Source: DATFVA01 sp963747755
GTDB taxonomy: Bacteria > Bacteroidota > Ignavibacteria > Ignavibacteriales > Ignavibacteriaceae
Direction of reading: 5' to 3'
DNA: 64,000 nucleotides
Assembly: GCA_963747755.1 (NCBI GenBank)
Contig: CAVVGK010000003.1
Coordinates: 62,001 to 126,000 of the forward strand
Below are positions 35,740 through 45,019 of the stretch, piece after piece. The translations under genes were made by a program, and so were the position numbers. Below the pieces are notes generated by a model. The model was not told the DNA's origin. It searched no databases and was given only the letters and a program-made list of their open reading frames with translations. Position 1 is the stretch's first letter. Every line of letters begins with the position of its first letter.

Positions 35740-38700
35740 ATGGCATTCTCTAAAAAATTAGTTACAGGTGAAACATTAACCAGGGAGAATTTTAAAACCC
35801 CTCCAAAGGAAATGGGAATTCTGCCTTTCTGGTTTTGGAATGGCGAGATGGATGAAAAAGAAATGGAATGGCAAATTAAAGAATATAAGTCGCAGGGAAT
35901 ACCCGGATTTTTTATACACGGAAGATTCGGTGAAAAAATCGGATATCTCTCCGACACATGGTTTGAAAGAGTAAAATTTGCCGTAAAGAAAGCGAAGGAA
36001 ATCGGAATAGATGCGTGGGTTTACGATGAAATGAACTGGCCGAGCGGTACAGCTGAAAGGCAGGTACCAAAACAATTTCCCCATCTCAGGCAGAAATACC
36101 TTGAACTTGTTCCGCTTATGATCGATGGTCCTATTTTTACTTTTCTTGAAGCCACGGATGACAGGTATGTCAACACGGGCAACTCCAGACCGATTGCAGC
36201 CTTTGCCTGTTCTGACGAAGAATACCGGAATGGAATTGAAAACCTTATTGATCTTACTCCCAACCTGTCCTTTAACGCTGTGATTCCCTGGGAGGCTCCG
36301 GCAGGTAAGTGGCGGCTGCTTTACTTCCTGGAAAAAGAAATTGATTATTACATTGATGCTTTAAACCCCGAGTCAACCGAAAGATTTTTACAGCTTACAC
36401 ATGATAAATATAAAAATGCAGTGGGCGAGGATTTCGGTATTACTGTACCGGGATTTTATACCGACGAACCTGCTATGCATTATTATCATATTGGTCTTGA
36501 TAACCTGGTTATACCATGGTCATCCCGGATGTTCAAAATATTCAGAGAAAGAAGGGGATATGATCTCAAACCGTATCTCCCCGCTCTTTATACTTCGATG
36601 GGTGAGGAAACTGCAAAGATTCGTTATGACTTCTGGAGAACCCTTACAGAGCAGTATTCAGACTCATACTATAAACAAATACGCGAATGGTGCGAAGCAA
36701 ACGGAGTCTTATTTACCGGTCATCTTCTGGGTGAAGAGTGGCTGCGTATTCATGCACGCTGTGAGGGTAATATATTCAAACATCTGAAACATATGCATAT
36801 AACAGGCGTTGATCATCTTTATCCAAAGATAGGAACTGAGGATGAACCTGATCAGCACGTAGCGTTAAAACTTGCGAGCTCTGCTGCGCATCACTACGGG
36901 AGCAACAGGCTGCTTTGTGAGTCAATGGGAGGAACATACTGGGACTGTACTCTGGAGAGAATGAAATGGATAGCTAACTGGGAATATGTACTTGGAGTAA
37001 CCATCTTCAACAATCATGGTTATCATTATTCTATTGAAGGAGAGAGAAAAAGGGACTGGCCTCCCTCGCAGTTTTATCATCATACCTGGTGGAAATACTA
37101 CAATCAGTTTACAGAATACATGGCAAGGCTGGGCCATATTCTTTCAGGAGGAAGGCACGTAGCAAAAATTTTGATGCTTTACCCCATTAATACAATATGG
37201 ACCAATTACACACCGCAATCAAGGAATGAAGTAGGAAATGCATCGGAGTTCGCGTTTAATTATTTAACTGATACTCTGCTCAAGCTTCATTATGATTTTG
37301 ATTATACAGATGAAGATATCCTGAATGAAGCGGAGATTAAAAATGGAAAAATTAAGATCCGCGATGAAGAATATTCATTACTTATTTTACCTCCTATAAC
37401 TCACATCCAGAAGGATACATATTCGTCAATACAAAGATTTCTTAATGGCGGAGGGAAGATTATTGCTGATTCCCTGCTTCCGGTAGGACTCCTGGATTAT
37501 GATAAAAAGGACTCCGCTGTAAAAATCGAGAAGCTATTCGGAACCAACCCTGAAAAACTGCTGAAAAATTTCGCAAATGGTGCAAAGTTCAGCATCAAAC
37601 ACAAAAACACAACAGGTGATGTATATCTTCTGAACGGAAAAGGCATGCACAAGGAAAGGAAGAAGAGCGAACTAAAAAAACTCCTTAACCAGTGTGTGGT
37701 TCCTGATGTTACTATAAGCAGTGAGGATGTATTTTATCTGCACCGGGTTAAGGATGATTTTGATATTTATTTCTTAGTGAATACTACTCAGAAAGATATA
37801 GGTAAAGTTAATATATCTTTCGAGAAGACAGGAAAACCTGAACTCTGGGATGCTAACAAGGGAGAAATGAATCCGGTGCATGTATACGATACAAAAAACA
37901 ACCGGCTTAATCTTACCCTCAATTTTTCTGCAAGTGATTCTCACATAGTGATAATTAATGATACCCCTGCAGATAGCTTTGTTACAAAAACAAATCTTAT
38001 AGTTGAAGAATCTGTTGGACATACGGTTAAAGGATATTATGCCGGCGATGATGAGCAAGTGTATGCGGCTGTTAAATCAGGATCAGGCAGCAAAACTCTC
38101 AAAACCAAAACTGTAAAAGCTCTGAAGCCCTTAAAATGCGGTAAAGAATTCAGATTCGAAATAGAGGGAGATAATGTACTCTGCATTAATAACTGGAAGA
38201 TGGGAGTCGACCTTAAAGAAGTGGAAGAAAAATTTTACCTTCCCGGATTTAACGACAAAAACTGGCAGGAAGTTACCATGGGAGCGTGGGAAATGCAGCT
38301 GCCCCAGGAGAGGGATAAAGAATACTACCCGGTTTCCCTCTTTTACAGAACAACTTTCAATATAAGCGAAGTTCCTTCATCCCTGCGGTTACTGATTGAC
38401 GGCTTCAGCGGAAGCAGTTACCGGTTATTTATTAATGGTAATGAAATTACAGATCGTGGAAAAAGAAGCAGTTTAGATGCTGAAATAAAGGAAGTCGATA
38501 TCAGGTCATTTGTAAAAGAAGGCGAAAATCTTATTGCGGTAAAATTAATAGCAGAAAGAAGAACCGACGGTATACTTGATCTTTTGAAGTTTGTCGGTGA
38601 TTTTGCACTTAAAAGATCCGGTGAAGGGTATACCATTATTGGTCAGCCCGAAAAACTGAAGATCGGGGATTGGACAAAACAGGGTTATCCCTTCTATTCA

Positions 38701-39000
38701 GGAACAGGAAAATACACTGCGGAAATTAATATTCCGGAAAAATATACAGATGGTAAATTGTTTCTTGAAGCCGAATGCGGCGAAGATGTTCTTGAAATTT
38801 CAATAAATGACAGCGAACCAATAATTGTACCGTGGCATCCATATAAGGCTGATATTTCAGGGATGATACGGGCAGGTTCAAATACAATAACTATTAAAGT
38901 TACAAACACTTTAATCAACATCCTTGAAGCAGTTCAGAAGGAATCAGGACTCTTTAAGGAACCATTAATACTTCACTCAAACATATATACATTATCATAA
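35740..39000 (+). CDS. GH106-like glycosidase (alpha-L-rhamnosidase type), no export signal
   Basis: The 1086-residue protein starts without a signal peptide. The N-terminal TIM-barrel domain has the family signature (FWFWNGEMDEKEMEWQIKEYKSQGIPGFFIHGR, then VYDEMNWPSGTA). Two carboxylates in conserved surroundings are candidate catalytic residues: E243 in FYTDEPAMHYYH and E394 in LLCESMGGTYW. The C-terminal part (about 860-1086) contains beta-galactosidase-like jelly-roll domains (NWQEVTMGAWEMQLPQ, FYRTTFNISE). This matches GH106 and related unclassified large glycosidases. Lack of export suggests it acts on imported oligosaccharides. Rhamnose specificity is a family-based guess only. Confidence 0.75.
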   Translation: MAFSKKLVTGETLTRENFKTPPKEMGILPFWFWNGEMDEKEMEWQIKEYKSQGIPGFFIHGRFGEKIGYLSDTWFERVKFAVKKAKEIGIDAWVYDEMNWPSGTAERQVPKQFPHLRQKYLELVPLMIDGPIFTFLEATDDRYVNTGNSRPIAAFACSDEEYRNGIENLIDLTPNLSFNAVIPWEAPAGKWRLLYFLEKEIDYYIDALNPESTERFLQLTHDKYKNAVGEDFGITVPGFYTDEPAMHYYHIGLDNLVIPWSSRMFKIFRERRGYDLKPYLPALYTSMGEETAKIRYDFWRTLTEQYSDSYYKQIREWCEANGVLFTGHLLGEEWLRIHARCEGNIFKHLKHMHITGVDHLYPKIGTEDEPDQHVALKLASSAAHHYGSNRLLCESMGGTYWDCTLERMKWIANWEYVLGVTIFNNHGYHYSIEGERKRDWPPSQFYHHTWWKYYNQFTEYMARLGHILSGGRHVAKILMLYPINTIWTNYTPQSRNEVGNASEFAFNYLTDTLLKLHYDFDYTDEDILNEAEIKNGKIKIRDEEYSLLILPPITHIQKDTYSSIQRFLNGGGKIIADSLLPVGLLDYDKKDSAVKIEKLFGTNPEKLLKNFANGAKFSIKHKNTTGDVYLLNGKGMHKERKKSELKKLLNQCVVPDVTISSEDVFYLHRVKDDFDIYFLVNTTQKDIGKVNISFEKTGKPELWDANKGEMNPVHVYDTKNNRLNLTLNFSASDSHIVIINDTPADSFVTKTNLIVEESVGHTVKGYYAGDDEQVYAAVKSGSGSKTLKTKTVKALKPLKCGKEFRFEIEGDNVLCINNWKMGVDLKEVEEKFYLPGFNDKNWQEVTMGAWEMQLPQERDKEYYPVSLFYRTTFNISEVPSSLRLLIDGFSGSSYRLFINGNEITDRGKRSSLDAEIKEVDIRSFVKEGENLIAVKLIAERRTDGILDLLKFVGDFALKRSGEGYTIIGQPEKLKIGDWTKQGYPFYSGTGKYTAEINIPEKYTDGKLFLEAECGEDVLEISINDSEPIIVPWHPYKADISGMIRAGSNTITIKVTNTLINILEAVQKESGLFKEPLILHSNIYTLS

Positions 39001-39021
39001 TAAGGGAGTTCATAAATTACT

Positions 39022-39933
39022 ATGAATAAGGACGGAGTTCTTGTAGTCGGCAGCGCTAATATGGATCTGGTAGTCCAGTGCAGCAGGTTCCCGCTTCCCG
39101 GCGAGACAATATTCGGGAACAATTTCCAAATGTTTCCCGGAGGTAAGGGTGCAAATCAGGCCGTTAGCTGTGCCAGGTTAGGCATAAAGACTTATTTTAT
39201 CGGGAAAATGGGACAGGATGAACTGGGAAAAAGGCTATCCGAAACAATGATGAATGACCGTGTCGATCTCACTAACCTTTTTACAGATAAAAGTAAACAT
39301 ACCGGTACCGCCTTAATAACAGTGGATTCAAACGGACAGAACCAGATTATCGTAATTTCAGGGAGCAACATGAAGCTAACCCCTGCGGATGTACGAAAGA
39401 AAAAAGAAATATTTACGAAAACCAGGGTAGTCCTTACCCAGCTTGAGATACCACTTGAAACAGTTATTGAAACTGCCAGACTTGCAAGGGAAAATGATGC
39501 AATATTCATACTGAATCCTGCACCTGCCTGCGAAATACCGGATGAAATTTACCCCTTAATTAATTACCTGACACCCAATGAGACGGAACTGCAAATGTTA
39601 TCAAACATGATGGTTACTGATGTGGTATCCGCTGAGAAGGCGGCAAAAATAATGCTTGAGAAGGGCGTACAAAATATTATCATAACTTTGGGAGCAAAAG
39701 GCGCTCTCCTAGTTAATAAATACCATACTGAATTATATAAAACGCGGAAAGTTGATGTTGTGGATACAACAGCTGCCGGCGATGCATTTAATGGCGCTCT
39801 AGCATACTCTTTTGCCTCACGTAAGGAAATTCCTGAAGCAATATTATTTGCCAACAGGGCTGCGGCTATCTCTGTAACAAGATTGGGAGCACAAAGTTCA
39901 ATGCCGGTAATAGCCGAGCTGCAGTCCGTATAA
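39022..39933 (+). CDS. rbsK: Ribokinase
   Basis: The 303-residue PfkB-family kinase phosphorylates D-ribose at O5 using ATP. The first signature is FPGGKGANQAVSCARLG; the second is DTTAAGDAFNGALAYSFA with the catalytic base Asp254. NPAPA and the anion-hole region are in place, and the N-terminal VVGSANMDLVVQ is typical of RbsK. It is followed after 22 bp by a ribose pyranase gene, the classical rbsK-rbsD pairing, but no ribose-specific transporter genes adjoin. Ribose or a similar pentose may therefore be released inside the cell by a neighbouring glycosidase. Confidence 0.92.
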   Translation: MNKDGVLVVGSANMDLVVQCSRFPLPGETIFGNNFQMFPGGKGANQAVSCARLGIKTYFIGKMGQDELGKRLSETMMNDRVDLTNLFTDKSKHTGTALITVDSNGQNQIIVISGSNMKLTPADVRKKKEIFTKTRVVLTQLEIPLETVIETARLARENDAIFILNPAPACEIPDEIYPLINYLTPNETELQMLSNMMVTDVVSAEKAAKIMLEKGVQNIIITLGAKGALLVNKYHTELYKTRKVDVVDTTAAGDAFNGALAYSFASRKEIPEAILFANRAAAISVTRLGAQSSMPVIAELQSV

Positions 39934-39955
39934 AAACTAAAGGAGGAAAGTTAAA

Positions 39956-40357
39956 ATGAAAAAGCGTGGAATTCTGAATGCTAACCTCTCACGCATAATA
40001 GCTTCAATGGGACATACTGATAAACTTGTCATCTGCGATAGTGGACTGCCTATCCCAAAAAAATCAGAAGTTATTGATCTGGCCCTGACCACAAACATTC
40101 CGAGGTTCCTGGATACACTTAAGATAATCCTTGAAGAATTACATATCGAAGGTGCAGTTATTGCAAAAGAAATGTGTGATGGTAAAGATGGTCTATTCGA
40201 GAAAACTACAAAAATGCTGAACGGTACAAAACTAAAAAAAGTACCTCACGAAAAATTTAAAGAGCTTACCAGGGATAAAGGAAACATCACATTTGTAAGA
40301 ACTGGAGAAACGACACCCTATGCAAATATTATCCTTATCTCCGGTGTAACGTTCTAA
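39956..40357 (+). CDS. rbsD: D-ribose pyranase
   Basis: The 133-residue protein matches RbsD/FucU, which interconverts beta-pyranose and furanose forms of ribose before phosphorylation. The catalytic His20 (MGHTDK) and Asp28 in ICDSGLPIP are present, as is the C-terminal RTGETTPYANIIL motif. Length equals the family norm. A clear AGGAGGAAAG lies upstream. It directly follows ribokinase. Confidence 0.93.
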   Translation: MKKRGILNANLSRIIASMGHTDKLVICDSGLPIPKKSEVIDLALTTNIPRFLDTLKIILEELHIEGAVIAKEMCDGKDGLFEKTTKMLNGTKLKKVPHEKFKELTRDKGNITFVRTGETTPYANIILISGVTF

Positions 40358-40372
40358 TTTAAAAGGCAAATA

Positions 40373-41365
40373 ATGAAGTACAGACGTTTCGGAAAACAAG
40401 GGTGGGAATTATCTGAGATTAGCTTTGGAGCGTGGGCGATCGGCGGTGATATGTGGGGCCCTCAGAACGATGAGGAATCATTAAAAGCTCTACATAAGGC
40501 AATCGACCGTGGTGTAAATTTTATTGATACCGCACAAGGATACGGAAGCGGTCATAGTGAGGAAATAATAGGGAAGGTTCTGAAAGAGAGGAAAGAGGAA
40601 TTATTTGTTGCCACAAAAGTTCCCCCTGTGCCCGGAACAACCTGGCCGCCTCCTGAGGATCAGGATGTGAATAAGTCATTTCCAGCTTCCCATATTATCG
40701 ATGAATGCGAAAAGTCACTAAAAAGACTTCAAAGAGATTATGTTGATATTTACCAGTTCCATACCTGGGCTACAGCGTTCAATGTAAGAGATGAATGGTA
40801 TGAGGCTATGATGAATCTCAAAAAACAGGGCAAAATAAGAGCCGTTGGTGTCTCCGTCCCAGATACTACCCCCGATGATGTTATTGGCGCCCTGGTACTC
40901 GGTAAAGTAGATTCTGTGCAGGTCATCTATAATATCTTTGAACAATACCCTGAATGGAATCTTTTTCCAGTCGCTGATAAACTTGAAACCGGTATCATTA
41001 TCAGGGTACCGTTTGATGAAAGTGCTCTGACAGGCAAGCTAACCGAAGAAACTACATTTGCTGAAGGTGATGTAAGAAAGCATTATTTCAGGGGGAACAA
41101 CCTTAAGGCAGTTGTAAGAAAAGTTAAAGATTTGGAACAGTTTAAGAATAAAAGGCATCCGGATATGTCTATGGCAGAGTACGCATTAAGATTTTGTCTA
41201 AGCAATGGCACAGTCAGCACAGTAATTCCGGGAATTAGAAATGTAAGACAGGCGGAACTGAATACAGCGGTGAGTGACGGTTGTTTCCTTCCACTGGATG
41301 AGCTTACCGAGCTTAAACAGTTTTACTGGAAAAAAGATTTCTGGCACGAAGAAGTTGAACTCTAA
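40373..41365 (+). CDS. Aldo/keto reductase
   Basis: The 330-residue protein is an NADP-type aldo/keto reductase with a (beta/alpha)8 barrel. The catalytic tetrad is visible: Asp52, Tyr57, Lys82 and His130 (YQFHTW, where many relatives have QxHW). The C-terminal STVIPGIRNVRQAELN is the cofactor phosphate-binding region of the family. No signal peptide. It lies 15 bp after the ribose pyranase gene and 30 bp before a glycosidase gene. It probably interconverts a sugar aldehyde or keto group; the substrate is not predictable. Confidence 0.88.
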   Translation: MKYRRFGKQGWELSEISFGAWAIGGDMWGPQNDEESLKALHKAIDRGVNFIDTAQGYGSGHSEEIIGKVLKERKEELFVATKVPPVPGTTWPPPEDQDVNKSFPASHIIDECEKSLKRLQRDYVDIYQFHTWATAFNVRDEWYEAMMNLKKQGKIRAVGVSVPDTTPDDVIGALVLGKVDSVQVIYNIFEQYPEWNLFPVADKLETGIIIRVPFDESALTGKLTEETTFAEGDVRKHYFRGNNLKAVVRKVKDLEQFKNKRHPDMSMAEYALRFCLSNGTVSTVIPGIRNVRQAELNTAVSDGCFLPLDELTELKQFYWKKDFWHEEVEL

Positions 41366-41395
41366 AAAAAAGAAAACCAAAAACAGGAGTTTGAA

Positions 41396-42841
41396 ATGAG
41401 ACAAAAAATCTCTTATCTACTTATTATTATACTTTTCTCTTTTATTTATATATACCCGCAATCTTCAAATCTCATATATGATCAGCTTGAGAAGCCGGAG
41501 AATGCAGCTTTCTACCATGTTCCTGTAGGTTTATGCGAAGACTATCCTGAAGAAACCACTACTATGCAGATTATCAAAAATGATTTTGAATTCCTAAATA
41601 AACATAACATAAATCTTTTAAGAATCTCTTTCGGGTGGGATGCTATTGAAACCGAAAAAGGAAAGTTTGAGTGGCTTTTCTGGGATGATTTCGTAAAAAT
41701 GGCGGTTGACGATTACGGCATAACCCTGGTGCCTTACATCTGCTACACACCTCAGTGGATCTCACGCGGCGCTAATGACACCCTGTTCTTTTGGAATTAT
41801 CCTCCCAAGGACTTTAATGAGTTCGGAGTTTTTATGACTCGCCTTGTCAACAGGTATAAGGACAGGATAAAAACATGGGAACTCTGGAACGAACCCGATA
41901 TTGAGATTTATTGGCAGGGTTCCGTGAAGGAATTTGCAGAGTTTATAAAAGTAGGAGCGGATGCCGTAAAGAAAGCTGACCCATCTTCCAAAGTGGTTTT
42001 GGGAGGACTTGCATACGATCCGAATTTCCTGCTCCAGTTATTCAGAGATAACGGTTTGAGTCCTTATATCGACATAGTTAATTGTCATAATTATTACGAA
42101 ACCTGGCACCGGCACTCTATAGAAAGCATTACCGAATATATTAATGAGATAACCGATATTATCTGGAGATATGGAAACAAACAATCATTATGGATGGCTG
42201 AGGTCGGCTATAGCACCTTCAGGAAAGGCGCAAGGGTTTCTGAAAGCTTTTCTGCCTATTATGATTATGAACATACTCCGGAATACCAGGCTGTCGAACT
42301 ATTTAAAACACTCACACTTGCTGTCTCTACTGAGAAACTGTCTGCAATCACCTGGTATGAATTAAAAGACCTTCCTCCGAGTGAGGGGGTAATAGGAGAT
42401 AATGATAACAACAGGTTCCTGGGTGTAGCTTATCCCGACTGGAAGGACAAACCTGCAGCAAAATCACTGGAATTCTTCAACAGCTTATTCTCATCCGCAT
42501 ATAAGTCAATCGATGATAAAGTCACCCTCGATGCACCTATTGGATCAGACAGCAGAGCTCATGCTTTTCAGACAGAAAACGGTGATGTAATTGTAGTTGC
42601 CTGGCTTCAGACGAGTGTTCCGGGTCGCCAGAGTGAAGATAAGAGCGGAATGGTTAAAGATACAAGAACTGAGAAAATCGATATCGTACTCCCCGTAGAA
42701 CTGAATGGTAATATTTCTCTCTATGATGAACTTGGAAATGAGAGCTCATTCAGCAGCAAAATGAATGAAGCAGGACAAACAACTTTAAATGACATTAATT
42801 TAAAAGGCGGAAAAATTGTAATATTAAAAATCAGGAAGTAA
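41396..42841 (+). CDS. Clan GH-A glycosidase, GH39-like, exported
   Basis: The 481-residue protein has a signal peptide (about 1-22). A TIM barrel follows, with the clan-A acid/base at Glu166 in TWELWNEPD and the probable nucleophile at Glu269 in WMAEVGYST. A small beta domain at about 375-481 (EKIDIVLPVELNGNISLYDELG) resembles the C-terminal sandwich of GH39 and GH30 enzymes. Family assignment is uncertain; GH39 (beta-xylosidase or alpha-L-iduronidase type) is the nearest by motif. It probably acts in the periplasm or outside. Its gene ends 2 bp before the next. Confidence 0.78.
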   Translation: MRQKISYLLIIILFSFIYIYPQSSNLIYDQLEKPENAAFYHVPVGLCEDYPEETTTMQIIKNDFEFLNKHNINLLRISFGWDAIETEKGKFEWLFWDDFVKMAVDDYGITLVPYICYTPQWISRGANDTLFFWNYPPKDFNEFGVFMTRLVNRYKDRIKTWELWNEPDIEIYWQGSVKEFAEFIKVGADAVKKADPSSKVVLGGLAYDPNFLLQLFRDNGLSPYIDIVNCHNYYETWHRHSIESITEYINEITDIIWRYGNKQSLWMAEVGYSTFRKGARVSESFSAYYDYEHTPEYQAVELFKTLTLAVSTEKLSAITWYELKDLPPSEGVIGDNDNNRFLGVAYPDWKDKPAAKSLEFFNSLFSSAYKSIDDKVTLDAPIGSDSRAHAFQTENGDVIVVAWLQTSVPGRQSEDKSGMVKDTRTEKIDIVLPVELNGNISLYDELGNESSFSSKMNEAGQTTLNDINLKGGKIVILKIRK

Positions 42842-42843
42842 GT

Positions 42844-43311
42844 ATGAGCATCGTTGCAAAAAGAATATCTCCGGAAAACTTTAAGAAATTCGGAAACGTT
42901 GTTAATTCACCTTCAGGAAAACCAACATCTGAAGCTGCAGACTATAAATTCTGGTCTGATATTGCAGATTATAAAATCGATGGAGAAACAGAAATAGGAA
43001 TATGCACCGTTTACAGGCAGGAAGAAAATATGATAACAGGAATGGAAAGGCATCTGATAACCCCGGAAATATTAATCCCGATCGATGGTGCCTTTGTACT
43101 TCCTCTGCTAATTGAGGGGCAAGATATCACGGATTCCGAAGCCTTCAAGGTAATTGTAGGAGAAGCTGTAAAAATAAATAACGGAGTATGGCATGGAGCC
43201 TGCCTACCTACTGATAAAGATGAATCATCATACTTTGTCATATTCAAAAAAGGCACACCGCATACCGATGTCGAAAAAAAGAACATAAGTCCCCTCAAAG
43301 TAATTATTTGA
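42844..43311 (+). CDS. AllA-like (ureidoglycolate lyase family) cupin protein
   Basis: The 155-residue protein follows the AllA pattern: an ERHLITPEILIP stretch, AFKVIVGEAVKINNGVWHGACLP near the C-terminus, and no signal peptide. AllA itself releases urea from ureidoglycolate, but no purine-degradation gene is nearby. In a glycan locus this may instead be a sugar-binding or sugar-isomerising cupin of the same fold. Only 2 bp separate it from the glycosidase gene before it. Family assignment is moderate and function is not known. Confidence 0.6.
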   Translation: MSIVAKRISPENFKKFGNVVNSPSGKPTSEAADYKFWSDIADYKIDGETEIGICTVYRQEENMITGMERHLITPEILIPIDGAFVLPLLIEGQDITDSEAFKVIVGEAVKINNGVWHGACLPTDKDESSYFVIFKKGTPHTDVEKKNISPLKVII

Positions 43312-43333
43312 TAAAGCAATAAACCAGGAATGT

Positions 43334-45019
43334 ATGAACGAAAAGATACTTAGATCTGCAAATGTTGAAATGATTTTTAACGAAAATCCTTTCCATATAG
43401 AAGGGATTTTTATTTTACCAGAACGCACAAAGGTTTGCGCAAAAGGATTACTGAATTTTTTCATCAGAACCCGTGATGCTCTATCCGATCCCGTGTTCTT
43501 ATCAGGATATAGGGACGTCATATTTAAGGAAGACGAAATATCATTCCTTCTCATTGATGATTCGGAAAAATATTCAGCACAGTTTAACATAATTTCGTCG
43601 GATGCGGGTATCAGGATCCGTGTAGATGTAAGCGCACCCGAGCCGGTCTGGTTAATCGAATGGAAACTCTCTGGATTTGACTTCGATAAATTGCTGATAC
43701 CTGCACTTGGAGGTCAGGAGATCTCATCTAAGATGCCGGAGGGAAATACTCTATCATACAAATATCCCTTCTGGTGGAATGCACAATTCGCTATGGGAAT
43801 GAAAGAAGATGATGGTCTCTTAATTAATTCTCGCGATGGTAAACCGGATCTGAAACTGCTCAGGATCGGAAGAGAACATTCCGGTTTCAGTATCACATAC
43901 GGATTTGAGGCTGAAGCTCCCATTGAATCCGGTAATATGACAGCGGAATTCTACCTTACCGGGTTTAAAGACGGCTGGCAAAATGGAGCTGAGCTTTATC
44001 GTACCTGGATGGAAAAAACTTTCGCTCCGGTTGAGTATCTGCAGCATAAGGGTTTCCCAGCGTGGGCAGAGAATATCAGTTTTGTTTTTGAATTGTGGGG
44101 TGCCAGAAAAAGCTTCACACCGGGACATACATTTTCCCAAATGATCGAACGTCTGAAAGTCTGGAAGGAATATTATCCGCCTGAGAATACCCTTGTTTAC
44201 CTGGCAGGTTTTGCCGAGAATGGAATCGATTCTCATGCCCCTGATTATAATCCGGGTGAACAATGCGGTGGCGAAACTGAATTCAAAAAACTTATGGATG
44301 CGGCACATTCAATGGGGTACAAAGTTATGCTGCATACTAATGTACTGGCTATGACATTTACACACAAACTATACAAGGAATTCCACAAGTTCCAGGTTAT
44401 CGATCCTTTTGGAAGAGAGCAGGGATGGGGAATGGATATGGATGGCGACTGGCTGCCGGAACCATATTTTGCTTACATCAATCCCGGCTATACGGAATGG
44501 GGAGACCTTATGGAAAAAGTATTGGGGAATTTAATTGAAAAATATGGTGCAGATGCTGTTTTTCTTGATCAGACTCTGCTGGCATTTAATGTGAGTAAAG
44601 GGCCCAATTTCATCACCGGGATGAGGGATCATATAACCAGGCTGCAGAACCGTTTCCCTGGTATCCTCTTTGCGGGCGAAGGTCTCCATGAACAAAATGT
44701 GAGCGCCCTGCCTTTCGCACAGCTGCATGGGATAGACAGTTTAACTGAAGTGCATGGTATGGAAGGTCAAGTCCCATGGAGAAAGGCTCATCCTGTTTCA
44801 ACCTATTTGTTTGAAAAGTATACCAGGTATACAGGGCATTTACTAACAAGGCATCCATCAAACCCGATGTTCGCTTTTCAGGAAGCTGCCTACAGTGAAC
44901 TTGGGGTTATCCCGGTACTCTCGTTATATAATTATGAACAGAAAATGGAGCTGCCTGAAGTAAAAGTAATGATTGAAAGAGCAAAATCTTTATCCGAAAA
45001 AAGCGAGATAACTAAATGA
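43334..45019 (+). CDS. Putative TIM-barrel glycosidase, DUF6259-like
   Basis: The 561-residue protein has no signal peptide. A beta-rich N-terminal domain (about 1-230) precedes a barrel domain with ALDH-like spacing of GH31/GH36-type enzymes. Candidate catalytic acids are the Asp in ADAVFLDQTL and the Glu in LFAGEGLHEQ. I recognise the layout as that of DUF6259-type proteins, which occur in glycan loci and have no firm activity. The last four bases (ATGA) overlap the start of the next gene, so it is translationally coupled to a Gfo/Idh/MocA oxidoreductase. That pairing suggests the two act on one substrate. Confidence 0.6.
   Translation: MNEKILRSANVEMIFNENPFHIEGIFILPERTKVCAKGLLNFFIRTRDALSDPVFLSGYRDVIFKEDEISFLLIDDSEKYSAQFNIISSDAGIRIRVDVSAPEPVWLIEWKLSGFDFDKLLIPALGGQEISSKMPEGNTLSYKYPFWWNAQFAMGMKEDDGLLINSRDGKPDLKLLRIGREHSGFSITYGFEAEAPIESGNMTAEFYLTGFKDGWQNGAELYRTWMEKTFAPVEYLQHKGFPAWAENISFVFELWGARKSFTPGHTFSQMIERLKVWKEYYPPENTLVYLAGFAENGIDSHAPDYNPGEQCGGETEFKKLMDAAHSMGYKVMLHTNVLAMTFTHKLYKEFHKFQVIDPFGREQGWGMDMDGDWLPEPYFAYINPGYTEWGDLMEKVLGNLIEKYGADAVFLDQTLLAFNVSKGPNFITGMRDHITRLQNRFPGILFAGEGLHEQNVSALPFAQLHGIDSLTEVHGMEGQVPWRKAHPVSTYLFEKYTRYTGHLLTRHPSNPMFAFQEAAYSELGVIPVLSLYNYEQKMELPEVKVMIERAKSLSEKSEITK

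Noticed and set aside
43425..43445. Third LacI-type operator (CACAAAGGTTTGCGC)
   Set aside because: Only one half-site matches the palindrome and it lies inside a coding region.
43820..44308. 162-codon minus-strand frame
   Set aside because: Antisense to the DUF6259-like gene, with no signal, domain or start site.
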